64,000 bases of DNA from Anastrepha obliqua (lineage: Eukaryota; Arthropoda; Insecta; Diptera; Tephritidae), in assembly GCF_027943255.1 (NCBI RefSeq), contig NC_072896.1:42124501-42188500 (forward strand), read 5' to 3'. Below the pieces are notes generated by a model that worked only from the letters and a program-made list of their open reading frames with translations, ran no database searches and was not told the origin of the DNA. A program made the translations under genes and the position numbers. This document shows positions 54,192 through 64,000 of this stretch, one piece after another. Within the stretch, counting starts at the first letter, position 1; every line of letters starts with the position of its first letter.

Positions 54192-54677
54192 AATTTTATC
54201 TGTAGAAACTGGCTGTGAAGGTTCCCAGACTGCTACTCTCAAATTTATGTACGTAAATACTTTGTCAACAATGTTGTTTACAACGTCGTCACATAAAAAT
54301 CTTCCGGAAATTAGAGTTTTGCAATCTTAATAAAGGTGAGGCTGACCTTGTCGATAGTCTGAAATCTAACTATTCCGTTGTCCGCTCTTGCTGCATGTGG
54401 CCACTTCGTTTATTTTTTTCAATGCTCTATATTGGTAGTATGAATGCTCATATACATAGGTACATGCACACATACATATATAATATTTAATACTTTTCAT
54501 ATGGAGCAGAGAATATTTGTTCAAGTCACTGCCAAACAATTTAATGGAATGTGTAGCGTAAAATTGTTCAATTTTGGTCAAGAAATTTTTTTTTTTTTGA
54601 AAACTTTAAACTTTCTTTTAATTTTGAAAACTTTAAAGTTATAGAAATAAATTAGTTACCTTTGAACTTTTTATATA

Positions 54678-54967
54678 GAGGGTGGTTAAATTTCAAGGGC
54701 CACACCTAAACGTCAACGACACCGTTGGACTTCTTTTTTTGGGATTATTTGAAAGAAAAGGTGTACGTCGATAAGTCCGCAACAATTCAAGAACTAAAGG
54801 ATGAGATAATTCGGCACATTAACGGCATAGAACACCAATTAAACCCCAGCGTCATAGAAAATTTGGACCATCGGATGGAGCTGTACCGCCGAGGCCGCGG
54901 CAATAATTTCCTAAAAAAATTGTATTTTATTCAAAATCAACACCGGCCCTTGAAATTTAACCAGTTT
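54678..54967 (+). mobile_element. 290-bp core-deleted mariner-like element
   Basis: Inverted ends share GGTTAAATTTCAAGGGCC (left 54684-54701, right 54945-54962 inverted). Just inside the left end the sequence enters the third-Asp block TPLDFFFWDYLKEKVYVDKS, then IQELKDEIIRHINGIEHQ and VIENLDHRMELYRRGRGN. About 60 codons remain free of stops. The DNA-binding domain and first two Asp are deleted. Confidence 0.85.
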
Positions 54968-55439
54968 AGTTTATTAAAACAATCAAAGATTTCACATAAT
55001 TTGTGAACTGTTTTGTAAATTTACTTTAAATGTGAGTAATATGTTTTGTTAAGTTAGTAAATGTGTTTTTTTTTTCAAAATATATATAAACATAATTTTT
55101 GTTAAATAAAGTTAATAATAAAATCTAAAATATTTTAAATGCAACTAAATAAAATTTGGGATCATTAAGTACGCCACGTGATGGATAATGGCAGTAAAAA
55201 GTAGCGCGACGGACGGCGGGTTAAGCGTGTGAAACTATTCCGTGCACTTGACCTTAATGATGGATAAAACTCACGACAGAGAATTCGCCTGAAGAAAATT
55301 TAGCACAAATATCTCATTTTATTCAAAATCAAATTGGTTCCGTAGGTGATGATCAACCACAAGGCGCTGCGTTATAGCTACGTAAACCTTAGAGCTGCTC
55401 AAATTGACCGAAAAATCCTTAGATGAGAAATCGCCTGTA

Positions 55440-56105
55440 ACACATGGGCTGAAAAGTCCCGGGCCTAACACATAGACGAAACTATTTTTATTGCATTCAC
55501 CTCTTTTTCAGTTAGTACTAGCCTAAAAAAGACAGCTGTTAAAATTTCATGACATCCTATTCATTGTTCTGCTAAGAGTGAATCAATAGATCAAAAAGAA
55601 TTTCGTGTTTTAATTTTACACTGCTTCTCGATGGGAAAAATACGGGTCAAGCGAAGCAATGGCTTGAAAAGTGTTATGGGGACTCCGCTCCGTCAAAAAC
55701 AACAATGAAACGAAGGTTTGCTGACTTCAAACGTGGTCGTAGGGGAAAAGTGAAGTCGCGTGAATTAGCTGACAGCGTAAAGATAACAAAGGGATGTGTT
55801 GGCTTTATATTGCATGAACATTTGACTATGAGAAAGCTCTGCCAGCGACTACTGGCTGTTCGCAGGCCTAAAAAAATGCTCGCCGGTAAGAAATTTCGCT
55901 CGAATGAAGAGGTTATCACTGAAACTGAGGCCTGTTTTGAGGCAAAAGATAAATTGTTCTACAAAACTGGTATTGAAATGATAGAGCGGCGCTAGAATGA
56001 TTGCGTTGTTCTTGATGGAAATTACATTGATGAATACACCTAATTTTGAACAAACCAAACAAAACATGTTTTTTTGTTAGGCCCGGGACTTTTCAGCCCA
56101 CGAGT
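55440..56105 (+). mobile_element. 666-bp deleted mariner with long perfect inverted ends
   Basis: Flanked by TA (55438-55439, 56106-56107). Inverted ends of about 30 bases share GTGGGCTGAAAAGTCCCGGG (left copy ATGGGCTG...) and CCTAAC. It keeps the N-terminus KEFRVLILHCFSMGKN, AKQWLEKCYGDSAPSKTTM, KRRFADFKRGRRG, SRELADSVKITKGCV and ILHEHLTMRKLC. It then jumps to the C-terminus RPKKMLAGKKFRSNEEVIT, EACFEAKDKLFYKTGIEM. The catalytic core is missing. The 96-codon joined frame (55705-55995) is open, so a core-less protein could in principle still be made. Confidence 0.9.
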
Positions 56106-56107
56106 TA

Positions 56108-58045
56108 CTATATATGTAGCAGATGGCGCAAAATTAATCAAGCGATTTTGTTTTTGAATAACTTTCTTACTAAACAAATATTTTGAATGACGAAAATCTT
56201 TACTTTACAGCCCATGGGAAAACGTGATTTCCAGTAGCAACAGTGGAGAAAATTAACCTCAAGCCGAGTACTACGAGGACGTACATATGTACATATGTAT
56301 ATGGTAGGTATATACACATGTACATATGTATGTATGTAAATGCTTAGTGCTGAAGACATCGCTACATTAAAAAGCGCTAGATTAAGGTAACTCTGATCCA
56401 GCAAATGTGGTACCTATGGACAAGAGACATTCATAGCTGCTAACCGCAAATCGCAAATATTTACAAACATATGTAAATATGTACATACGTACACACATAT
56501 GTGCATATGCAAGTGCAAATAAAGTAACAAAGAAACTGATAAATATGCCACAACCGGATTTTATTTATTGCCCAATTGAAAGGTGATCCTCAATTGAAAA
56601 GCCTTAGTGTTGCACTAGTTTATCGTAATGTACGGCGCTTTTTTTCTAATCCAACAAACTATCCAAAACACCTACATACATATGTACATATGTATGTACA
56701 ATATGTATGTACATATGCATGTAGGTAATACTAAAAATGGTAAGACCTAATTAAACAGTGGCATAAATTGAAGATAAACCCAAATACTGGCCACCTTTTC
56801 TGCCACAGACAGTTTGACAGGTAAGCTAATGATGATTCAAAGATATGTGCTTACACATATATGTATGTGTGTGTGTATGCGTATATGTACATATGTATTA
56901 CCCGATATTCCAGAAAATGTGCAGTTGCTGACATGATTCTATGGCGCTGCCCCTTATCAGTGTATTTACTTGAAGACAAACAGCGCCAACTACCCGCAGC
57001 GCACATACATATGTACACACATAGGCTCGAAGATATGAGTTGTTTGTATGCAGTTTACTGTTGTTCGTACTATATTTGTTGTAACATTTGTTTACAAGTT
57101 TTGTTTGCGCTTTGGTTGATCGACTGGTCGCATAATTGACTGCTCAGTGGTTCGACTGTCGGTTTGTTTGCATTTGCGGCTTTATCAGCGCTTGCCAACA
57201 TATGTTTTTTGGTAATTTATTATTTACATAAAAATGCACATAACTACTTCAAATGTACATACATACTTACGTACATTCGTCATTTACACACTTATAATAA
57301 ATTATCTACTGCCGACTCTCTTCCCGCAATCACCAGTACCATCATAAATCGGAATCACTTTACTTTCATTCAGGTTTAATCCCAAATGATTTCTTTATTG
57401 GTTTAAAATAGAAATATGCATGCATACATATATACGCACATATGTACATACATTCGAAAGTATACTATTGAAGTTGACTACAAAGTTGTGCATATTAAGA
57501 TGGGTCGGTAACCTTAAAATCCCACACAACATTTCCTTTAGCTGCATTTTTCTGCTACAAGCGGCAAAAGAACTTTTGGGGTGATTTTCCCAATGTCGGA
57601 ATATATCACTAAATGACTAAAAAGAAATTTCCCAATGGCTGGTTTGCGAACATCTCATCAGTCAACTTCTAATAAAGTTTATCGGAAAATGAACTGCTGG
57701 TTCGCTGCTAGCCAGCTAACAAAACTAAAATCTGGCAGCTGATAATAGTGAAAATAATAAAAACAATTTCATTTTCATGTTTCATCATTTTGCAAGTATA
57801 CAATGATTTTATTTTAATAATGGAGCATTTGGGGTTCAGACATGCAGTTATGAAATTTAGATAGCTGGACCTTTAATTGAGCTCAATTTGCCCTACGACA
57901 ACTTAATGAATCTATTTGCCATTAAGATTTAATTGCGCATAAATTGAGTCAGATTCCTGATGCAAATCTGTGCAGATTGTTTAATGAGAACACGCAATGT
58001 CACGAAAACAGAAACGAGGAAACAAACGGAAGCAACAATTTTTCT
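56108..58045. repeat. Intergenic zone rich in ACATATGTATG motifs
   Basis: Repeated TACATATGTA/GTATGTATG words (56280-56340, 56460-56510, 56680-56725, 56850-56895, 57005-57020, 57420-57450). No gene or transposon seen. Confidence 0.6.
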
Positions 58046-58297
58046 TGAGTACGGCGGCCGCCGTAGCCGAATTGGTTGGTGTGTAATTACCATTCGGAAT
58101 TCACAGAAAGAACGTAGGTTCGAATCTAGGTGAAACACCAAAGCTAAGAAAAACATTTTTTAATAGCGGTCGCCACTCGGCAGGCAATGGCAAACCTCCG
58201 AGTGTATTTCTGCCATGAAAAAGCTTCCCTTAAAAATATCTGCCGTTCGAAGTCGGCTAGAAACTGTAGGTCTCTCTATCAAGACGCACACCAATTA
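58046..58297 (+). mobile_element. tRNA-derived SINE, copy m
   Basis: The clearest promoter head: GGCGGCCGCCG, A box TAGCCGAATTGG (58064-58075) and B box GGTTCGAATCT (58117-58127). The body has CTCGGCAGGCAATGGCAAAC, CTCCGAGTGTATTTCTGCC, CTGCCGTTCGAAGTCGGC and AAACTGTAGGTC. It stops after CAAGACGCACACC, where a CAATTATATATTT tail begins, so the 3' block with CTCGGCC is missing. Confidence 0.88.
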
Positions 58298-58522
58298 TAT
58301 ATTTATATATGTATATAAGTAAAAACAAGTTATGAAAAACTGAGGATAATACGGTAACTTTCTTTGATTTGTGGTCACAGTGAGTAAATCTGCGTAACCA
58401 ACAGAAAAATGGACACATCTACGCAGAGATGCAGATGACCTCTCTAAGTGTTCTTTTAAAGCTAAATTCCTCGCCATTTTTCTATTTCCAAACACACAAT
58501 CAAAGCATTTTCTAAGCTAAAA

Positions 58523-58678
58523 AAAATAAAATAAATAAGTAGTTGGCGCGTACACTTCTGTTAGGTGTTTGGCTGAGCTTCTTCTTCTATTTGTGGTATG
58601 CATTTTAACGGTGTTCCACAAATCGATGGAATTACAGTTTTAAGCCGACTCCGAACGGCAGATTTGTTTTTTTAGGAT
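58523..58678 (-). mobile_element. SINE 3' half, copy n
   Basis: Minus strand: CTGCCGTTCGGAGTCGGC, TTAAAACTGTAATTCC, GAACACCGTTAAAATGC, GAAGAAGCTCAGCCAAACACC, then ACGCGCCAACTACTTATTT. It contains an intact shared tail (CTCAGCCAAA, 17 bases, CGCGCCAACTA). Confidence 0.82.
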
Positions 58679-58984
58679 CTGTGGAGATATTTGGAAATTT
58701 AAAAAAATACATAAGACAGAACTTATATTTTTATTCCATATTTTTCAATATATAATATTTCAATATTAAGAAATGAAGAAGTAATTTAACTTGCTGGAAT
58801 CGTTCTTTTGTCACTCGGTTGCAGATTTTGATAGCCGGATACGCAGAAAGAAATATAACTAAAATAAAAGGATACGTGTAGAAATCTTTCCTAATTAAAT
58901 CCAACCGAAGTAGTTCAAAAAACTCAACTTAGGTTCTGCTCGCTTGACGAAAAATTTGCAACAATAAAGTTATCAAGCAAGATT

Positions 58985-59165
58985 CGCCGCTAACTCCCTA
59001 TTTTCTCTAGCTTTCTTTTCTAATATTTGGCAATTTTCAAGGAAACTTTTGTTGCTTCAACTTTGCGAATCCTCTTTTGATGTTCCGTCATGTTCAGACA
59101 TCTTGCAATTATTAGTTTTTAATCTACAGTCAGTTACAATGAAATGAAGACAAAGAATTTGGGGT
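58985..59165 (+). repeat. Dispersed repeat, unit 2 (pairs with 24100-24270)
   Basis: GCTTCAACTTTGCGAATCC, TGTTCAGACATCTTGCAAT and ATTAGTTTTTAATCTA match the unit at 24.1 kb in order and spacing. Confidence 0.5.
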
Positions 59166-59197
59166 TAAAACAGGTACTTAAGTCTTCCCCACCTATA

Positions 59198-60865
59198 GGA
59201 TGTTTTTTTTTAGCTGCATATCGATAACTATGTTTTGACTGCTGAGAATGGCAAACTGTGTTGGCATTTCTGTTCAGTAAGATTCGGCAAATCATCATGA
59301 ATCGTTTAACGCCAGAACAACGCTACCAAATTGCCGAAATTTCTTCTTCTTCTTAATTGGCGCGATAACCGATTACGCGATTTTGGCCGAGTTTAACAAA
59401 GCGCGCCAGTCGTTTCTTTCTCGTGCTAACCGGCGCCAATTGGACACACCAAGTGAGGCCAAGTCCTTCTCCATCTGATCTTCCCAACGCAGAGGAGGTC
59501 TTCCTCTTCTTCTACTACCACCAGCTGATACCGCATCAAATACTTTCAAAGCCGGAGGTTTGTATCCATTCGGACGACATGACCCAGCCAACGTAGCCGC
59601 TGGATCTTTATTCGCTGCGCTATGTCTATGGCGTCGTAAAGCTCATACAGCTCCATCGTTCCATCGTCTGCGATATTCGCTGTTGCCAACGTGCAAAGGT
59701 CCAAAAATCTTAAGCAAAATCTTTCTCTCAAACACTCCAAGCGTCGCCTCATCGGATGTTGTCATCTGCCACGCTTCTGCGCCATACGTTAGGACGGGCA
59801 TGATGAGAGCCTTGTAGAGTGTTAGTTTTGTTCGTCGAGAGAGGACTTTAATGCTCAGTTGCCTACTTAGTCCAAAGTAGCACTTGTTGGCAAGAAAGAT
59901 TCTACGTTGGATTTCAAGGTTGACATTGTTATAGGTGTTAATGCTGGTTCCTAAGTATACGAAGTCTTTTACAACGTCGAAATCATAGCTGTCAACAGTG
60001 ACGTGGGTGCCGATACGCGAGTGCACCGACTGTTTGTTTGATGGCAGGAGGTACTTCGTTTTGTCCTCGTTCACCACTAGACCCATTCGCTTTGCCTCTT
60101 TATGCAGTTTAAAGAAGGCAGAACTAATAGCTCGGTTATACGCTCTTATAAAATATTGTGCCTGAGCGATTAAGTTCTGCGGCTCGTACGATGCTCTCCA
60201 ACAACAGGTTAAAGAAGTCACAGGAAAACGAATCACCTTGTCTGAAACCTCGTTTGGTATCAAACGGCTCGGAGAGGTCCTTCCCAATTCTGACGGTGCT
60301 ACTGGTGTTGAGCAACGTCATCTTGCAAAGCCGTATTAGTTTAGTGGGCATGGCAAATTTAGACATCGCGTCATACAGATAACTCCTTTTCGTACTGTCG
60401 AATGCAGCTGAAATGGTGTGTGTCGATTCTCCTTTCATGGGTCTTTTCCAAGATTTGGCGTGGAAATTGTGGAAATTTACTTTGGAAAAAAAATTTAATA
60501 AATCTGTTCGCAAAGTTCATAGAGCGAAGTGCTGAAGAAGACGGTGAAATGTTGATTCGTCGTCATTCTCAACTTGTTGTACTTTACCCTTCGACTATGT
60601 GGACATTTTATGTAGGAATCTTGGCTTTCACGCCTATAGAATACAGCTGGTGCAAGAATTGAAGCCAAATGACCATCGTTTGCGTTTTTGCTCATTGAAA
60701 TTTACTATTTATTTAAATTTATTATTGGAAAAAGTAGTTAAAAATTGGACTGATCGAATAGGCCATGTAACTCGTAGCCGCGGAGGACATATACCGGATA
60801 TCATAGACAGAAATAAATGCCATGATTTCTGATTTAAATTATCATTTTAAGTTCTAAAGCACCCG
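59198..60865 (+). mobile_element. MLE-B copy 3, split by a LINE-A insertion
   Basis: The host element is 59198-59342 plus 60464-60865. The leader has TATCGATA (59219-59226) and AATGGCAAACTGTGTTGGC. The start is MNRLTPEQRYQIAE (ATG 59297). After the insertion it resumes WKFTLEKKFNKSVRKVHRAK, then STMWTFYV...LGFHAYRIQLVQELKP and the C-terminal VVKNWTDRIGHVTRSRGG, HIPDII. The DDE core is deleted, as in the other two copies. Confidence 0.8.
59343..60463 (-). mobile_element. LINE-A copy 3 (reverse transcriptase), with 15-bp target duplication
   Basis: A 5'-truncated insertion on the minus strand, flanked by AAATTG(CC/TG)GAAATTT (59328-59342 and 60464-60478). It covers the second half of RT onward: AAFDSTKRSYLYDAMSKF, PTKLIRLCKMTL, EPFDTKRGFRQGDSFSCDFF, then LVVNEDKTKYLLPSNKQ, FDVVKDFVYLGTSINT, RRIFLANKCYFGLSRQLS, LYKALIMPVLTYGAEAWQ and FERKILLKIFGPLH. 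The C-terminus IKIQRLRWLGHVVRM, RRGRPPLRWEDQMEKDLAS and NWRRLARERNDWRALL follows. The YADD box is deleted. The 3' end is CTCGGCCAAA, 17 bases, CGCGCCAATTAAG(AAG)n. A 214-codon run is open, so it is fairly young. The family looks RTE-like. Confidence 0.88.
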
Positions 60866-60869
60866 ATTT

Positions 60870-61530
60870 CTGGCAACGAGTTCGTTCGCTATCAATTTTT
60901 GCTACTTGACGCAGTGCAAATTAATGATACTTTATAATCATATTTTAATCAGTTTTTTTATAAATAACAATTAAAGCATAGAGATGATAACAGCTAATAT
61001 AAATTGTTTGTGAAAGCAAAACAATGGGGAAAGTGAACGTCATAGGGTATTAGCGTGGTGTGGTTAACAAAATTAAAATTTTAACTTCAAATAACTTGAA
61101 CTATATTAGCGTCCGGCAGCTAAACGTGGGTATATTTAGAGAGAGGAGAACTCCAGCTTTCCAACGGTACCACTTTTACCGCTAAAATCGGTTGTTTCCA
61201 CTTCCCCAAACTTTCCCCACTAGACATCTTGAAATGTTGCACCACTTTAACGTATTGGATATTGCCATGCAGAACACAACCAACACTAGTAATTCCTGCT
61301 CCTTTTCATTTCTGTTTTTTTGTATATTTACATGTATGTAAATGTGTTAAAAAGACCGCAATTCAAAACTATCTCACAACATGCAATTGACTTTTTAATG
61401 AAAAATAGAAAATGCCAACTTGAAAAGGGTTAAAGTTATTTCCCATTTGAGTTTACTTTTATAGTTGCTGCACAAAAGAGAGAACTGACAAAATCACTAC
61501 GCTATTTTTCACTTCATTAACTTAGAATTG
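60870..61530. other. Intergenic
   Basis: A+T-rich, no gene or transposon recognised. Confidence 0.4.
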
Positions 61531-61532
61531 AA

Positions 61533-62345
61533 AAATCTGTGTGTCTTCCTAATGCCTGCAGTGTCTTCCAGGCAGAAGTACTGGAAATTAGGGAAGCTTG
61601 TAAGTTACTAATCGCAGATTTCTCTTTTAAGGGCAATATCGCTATTCTTTCGGATAGCCAAGATGCAATCCAGGCATCCAGTGCCAATTACCACAACCTC
61701 TAGACTGGTGGAAGAAAGCAGAAATAGCCTAACAACTTGAGTGTAAACCATAAAGTCACAGGACTCAGACACCGCAACATTGAAGGAAACGAAAAAGCGG
61801 ACGAATTGGCAAAGGGGGATCTGCCCTGAATAAGATTCTTACAGAATCGATATTCACACCACTGAGTGCAATCCAGAATACAATTTCTTTAAAATATCTA
61901 CAAATCGCGGATCATAAATGGATGGACCAGACAACATGCAAAGTTAGCAGAACGCCTACAATCACAAACAAATGTCAATACCGACAAATATGAAACGAAG
62001 GAATGCCTGCAGACTCACGGCAGTGATTACTGGCTTCTGGTCTATCGGAGAACAAGCAGCCAAAATGGGCATCTCTCACAACACACACTGTCATAGTTGT
62101 AAACGAAACGATTTTCCATTTCCTCGGTGAATGCCCTGTCTTATGGAATGAGAGAATGTCAACCCTGGACAAGCCACTGTTCGAGCGTCGCGAGCGACTG
62201 TCTGGCTTAGACGTCAACAATCTAATAAGGTTCATAAATCCCACGGACTGGATATAGTCATGCTGTAATTACTGTAGCGAGGATGTGGCAATAAAATGGT
62301 GCAGAAGCGCTACTTGGATTCTGAATGAACCACCACTTTAACCAA
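61533..62345 (+). mobile_element. LINE-B 3' end: RNase H domain to (AACC)n tail
   Basis: Plus-strand RNase H region: CSVFQAEVLEIREACKLL, then GNIAILSDSQDAIQASS with a catalytic Asp, and GLRHRNIEGNEKADELAKG. After further decay the C-terminal finger region contains a CLQ...SSQNG area and FHFLGECPVLWNERMS-like codons. DVNNLIRFINPTDWI-stop follows, then a 3' untranslated region ending TTTAACCAACCAACC. The 5' part (RT) is absent, and several stops are present. Confidence 0.8.
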
Positions 62346-63870
62346 CCAACCATTTAATTTAAATGTGCATATGTATGTATGTAAATTGTGTCTTCAAAGA
62401 TGCATATTATTATTTGTCAACAGCTTTAAAATGTTATAATTCGATTAAAATATTTAATAATTCGATTAAAAACTTTTGATTTTGCAGCAAATTTTTTAGT
62501 CCCACAGCTTTTTCAACTTATTTGCGACCCGCTCTAATGCTCATCATACATATGTACATAGGCATACACATATTTTTATTTGTGCATTCATATTTTATTA
62601 CAGCATTAGTAGAATGCAACTAATTGAGTGACCGCAGTGGCGCTACTCTCTTTCCCCATCATAGACGTCGCTGTTATCTATACGAATAAATCATTGAACA
62701 GTCAAAATATATGTGAATTTTTGTTTGTTTTTGTAAATTGATGTGATGTGTTGACTACATTGTGACATGCATACAATCGCAGATGTCGTATTTTATTAAA
62801 ATTGTCACTCTTTTCAATTTCATAGTTTCGAAATGCCCACACATACATGCATATGGCCTTACACTATGCATAATCACACACATTCGACGATAAGCATTTG
62901 TACTTAGTATGTAGATATGTATGAATAAATGTATGCCGCTATTTAAATACATATAATTGAATGTGTGCATGTGTATGCATGCATGTACATAAAAATATTG
63001 TATAAATATTCACACATACATCGGAACGTAGTTAGCTGATTGTTTTCCTTTCACTGCATCACTTTTAACCCACACACATCTGTTGCACTTCTATATGTAG
63101 ATCCATCGATCAATCATTCAACCGCTTGTCTATCCGTCGCTTGGCCGATTGCCTGGTTAGCTCTTCTATAGATCTGTCATATTTATATTTATGACATGTC
63201 ACAGCACGACCTTATTCAACCCGCACTTCCGTTTCATCCATCAGCTGCGCAAATTATCACGATTTATTTTAACCGCACCATTAAACGACGGTCGATGGTC
63301 GCTTAATGCTTCACGCCCGTCAAGTGCATTTGCTTGAAGCAGCAATAAACAACAACAACAAAAACAACAGGAACAATGAAAATAAATAGCAGCAGGTGGT
63401 CGCACCACCAACAACGCCACTTTTGTGGCCACACAACTCCACCTCATTTCTTTTTCAGCTCCTACCTTGTCAAGCGCTTTACCACTGGCATGTGCACATA
63501 TACATACATACATATGTATATACATTATATATTTATATCTGCATACTGCATTCCATAGCAATGATGAATGCCACACCGCTCAAAGGAATAAATTATATTA
63601 AATTAAATTAAAATGTTTGTAGGGACGCGTGATCGCTCATTTGTAAATGATGTGCCCACATTTGTATGTATATAGACAACAGATTATTTAATATATACTT
63701 ACATATGTATGTACGAGTATGAATATTTATGCATTTATGCACTCAGGTCCCTTAGCTGCATTAAATTGGACTGCCTCAAGACAAAAGCAGTAGTAGCTTT
63801 TTTGTAAAGGTGCTAAACTGTCCGTAGTAGGCGGCAAATGCTAACCAAAACGGAGCATCCCATAGTAGCA
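62346..63870. other. Intergenic with CATATG/GTATG repeats
   Basis: Simple-sequence patches at 62365-62385, 62550-62570, 62890-62990, 63490-63535 and 63690-63720. An AACAACAACA patch lies at 63345-63370. No supported gene. Confidence 0.45.
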
Positions 63871-63876
63871 CACAAA

Positions 63877-63995
63877 CAATTTTAAGATTATTAAATTAAT
63901 TCTGTTAATTTTCTGTTCCAGTCCGTCGTCCATTCTCCCAACGACTACAAGCAATTTTAAGATTATTTAACTAATTCCGTTAATTTTTTTTCCAT
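63877..63995. repeat. 75-bp direct repeat at the window edge
   Basis: CAATTTTAAGATTATT-AA(A/C)TAATTC(T/C)GTTAATTTT occurs at 63877 and again at 63952. The second copy runs off the window, so a longer tandem array may follow. Confidence 0.65.
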
Positions 63996-64000
63996 TGCGT

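Noticed and set aside
12100..58128. True tRNA genes suggested by A and B boxes
   Set aside because: All B-box matches lie in the SINE heads. None folds into a complete cloverleaf with matching acceptor ends, and all continue into the SINE body.

Overview
This window looks like nuclear DNA of a higher fly, most likely a tephritid fruit fly. The evidence is an A+T-rich background with very frequent ACATATGTATG-type simple sequence, fly-like TATA promoters, many mariner/Tc1 elements (including the DD41D 'rosa' lineage known from tephritids), a Helitron, several non-LTR retrotransposon families, and an inserted mitochondrial nad4 fragment that reads with the invertebrate mitochondrial code. There is no bacterial-style gene organisation. 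I cannot name the species.

Host genes are very sparse. The one well-supported complete gene is an intronless proline-rich secreted protein (25282-25827, + strand) with TATA box, signal peptide, 24-bp coding repeats and poly(A) signal. Weaker candidates are the last two exons of an unidentified minus-strand gene (8712-9132, poly(A) signal at 8618-8623), a 43-residue secreted peptide (54060-54191, minus), and G+C-richer reading frames at 28.2-29.1 kb, one of them behind a TATA box. Most other long reading frames are chance or lie inside transposons.

Layout. 0.8-2.6 kb: mariner relics. 5.5-7.0 kb: RNase H-bearing LINE. 7.5-8.3 kb: SINE and mariner. 8.6-9.1 kb: candidate gene end. 9.9-11.9 kb: LINE-A copy 1. 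12.1-12.4 kb: complete SINE with target duplication. 15.3-18.5 kb: MLE-B, Tc1, SINE and rosa pieces. 19.5-20.35 kb: Helitron 3' end. 21.3-23.9 kb: Jockey-type LINE and two abutting mariners. 25.2-25.9 kb: proline-rich gene. 30.1-31.3 kb: near full-length mariner. 31.9-32.2 kb: SINE. 35.0-36.6 kb: LINE tail, mariner, rosa copy. 38.1-38.7 kb: SINE and NUMT. 39.8-42.1 kb: LINE-B, SINEs, deleted mariner. 44.3-45.4 kb: near full-length mariner. 47.3-51.4 kb: rosa copy, MITE, two opposed Tc1 relics, MLE-B. 52.0-52.9 kb: nested LINEs and SINE. 54.7-56.1 kb: two deleted mariners. 58.0-60.9 kb: SINEs and MLE-B interrupted by LINE-A. 61.5-62.3 kb: LINE-B 3' end. Gaps are A+T-rich and hold only simple repeats.

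The most interesting observation is a likely parasite-host pair. About fifteen copies of a tRNA-derived SINE are present, with RNA polymerase III A and B boxes. The best copies end in two sequence blocks with the same 17-base spacing as the 3' end of LINE-A, whose ends are fixed by target-site duplications at 52 and 59 kb. That is the classic sign of a SINE using a LINE's reverse transcriptase through a shared 3' tail. A second theme is repeated generation of non-autonomous mariners: at least eight copies keep their termini but have lost the catalytic core, some sharing deletion junctions. One of these families, MLE-B, keeps a TATCGATA (DRE-like) promoter motif in all three copies.
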